Assembly (NCBI RefSeq): GCF_017939745.1
Contig: NZ_JAGKQQ010000001.1
Span: 1,426,001 to 1,490,000 of the forward strand
Direction: 5' to 3'
Source of the DNA: Gemmata palustris
GTDB lineage: Bacteria; Planctomycetota; Planctomycetia; Gemmatales; Gemmataceae
Length of the DNA: 64,000 nucleotides
Position numbers and translations under genes: made by a program. Positions 63,761 through 64,000 of the stretch are shown in pieces (positions within the stretch are counted from its first letter, which is position 1; every line of letters starts with the position of its first letter). The notes under the pieces were generated by a model, which was not told where the DNA came from, ran no database searches, and worked only from the letters and a program-made list of their open reading frames with translations.

Positions 63761-64000
63761 ATGCGGTTACCTCCTTCGGGGAGTCCGGCCCGGTGCTCCA
63801 ACTCCGCGATCCGGGTCTCCAGGTCCGACAACTTGCGCACCTTGATCCCCAACTCGAGTATGGCCCGGGCCGCGCCCAACCGCACGGCCGGTGGTGCCGA
63901 GTCCTTCTGGAGCGACAGTAGGGTTCGCACGGCCTCGCCCGCGGCCGCCGTGAGCAATCCCGCGGCCCGGCGCACCATGTCGGCCCGGAGCGCTTGCAAC
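63757..64000 (-). CDS. helix-turn-helix protein, second cassette (5' end beyond the window)
   Basis: The visible 80 residues (MQALRADMVRRAAGLLTAAA, then KVRKLSDLETRIAELEHRAG) match the C-terminal part of 18584-18973 almost exactly. The helix-turn-helix lies past the right edge. This suggests that a second copy of the element, or of its small-gene end, continues there. Confidence 0.75.
   Translation of the reverse strand, partial: LQALRADMVRRAAGLLTAAAGEAVRTLLSLQKDSAPPAVRLGAARAILELGIKVRKLSDLETRIAELEHRAGLPEGGNRI

Noticed and set aside
1-64000. tRNA or rRNA genes
   Set aside because: No cloverleaf with a GTTCRA-type loop and no rRNA-like stretch was noticed by eye; a covariance-model scan was not possible.

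Overview
The window looks like a chromosome segment from a Gemmata-like planctomycete (Gemmataceae, Planctomycetota). It is GC-rich. It carries planctomycete hallmarks: giant surface proteins with the N-terminal 'LE(P/H)LE(D/Q)R..PA' signature, DUF1559 pilin-like proteins, an ECF sigma factor fused to WD40 repeats, a Ser/Thr kinase paired with an ECF sigma factor, and a CRTAC1/FG-GAP operon. I saw no tRNA, rRNA or CRISPR array.

Layout. 1-4.2 kb: the frameshifted end of a beta-strand/FG-GAP surface protein, followed by an IS21-family element with a perfect 5-bp target duplication and decayed istA/istB. 4.2-4.8 kb: a 540-bp non-coding repeat (R1). 5.1-8.4 kb: a kinase with an anti-sigma-type zinc finger, and its ECF sigma partner. 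8.7-17.0 kb: a 2515-aa repeat protein ending in a dockerin, then a small secreted PEP-CTERM-like protein. 17.0-32.6 kb: a one-strand mobile element. Its genes, in transcription order, are a 69-aa protein, DUF2924, serine recombinase, HTH partner, a two-gene QatB-like/QueC-like cassette, a small protein, a sigma-like factor, two small proteins, a 1452-aa PrimPol/DUF3987/DNA polymerase I fusion, a ParB-methyltransferase fusion, an 88-aa protein, an HTH protein, and a set of small zinc-ribbon proteins. A second copy of the HTH/zinc-ribbon end runs off the right edge (62.9-64 kb). 32.9-39.1 kb: redox and signalling genes (cNMP-flavoprotein, broken thioredoxin, UBP zinc finger, broken response regulator, multi-PAS hybrid kinase). 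39.2-42.1 kb: a PQQ-propeller membrane protein between two copies of repeat R2. 42.4-46.9 kb: a 1504-aa PKD/RTX surface protein followed by R1 copy 2. 47.5-52.0 kb: ECF-WD40, DUF1559 and lipoprotein genes. 52.1-52.9 kb: transposase debris. 53.0-62.9 kb: a TPR membrane protein divergent from a DUF1559/lipoprotein/TPR/CRTAC1 operon, then small secreted proteins.

The most interesting part is the 17-32.6 kb element. It combines a polypeptide carrying primase, exonuclease and polymerase signatures, its own sigma-like factor, a shared promoter-like motif that recurs at five places in the window, and a compact QueC-like/partner cassette with a C-terminal winged helix, preceded by a palindromic operator. 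That cassette resembles parts of known defence systems (Qat, type IV CBASS) but lacks their other components. Reading frames are clean in most long genes. Single-base frameshifts cluster at 0-4 kb and in a few small genes, which points either to decay or to local sequence error.
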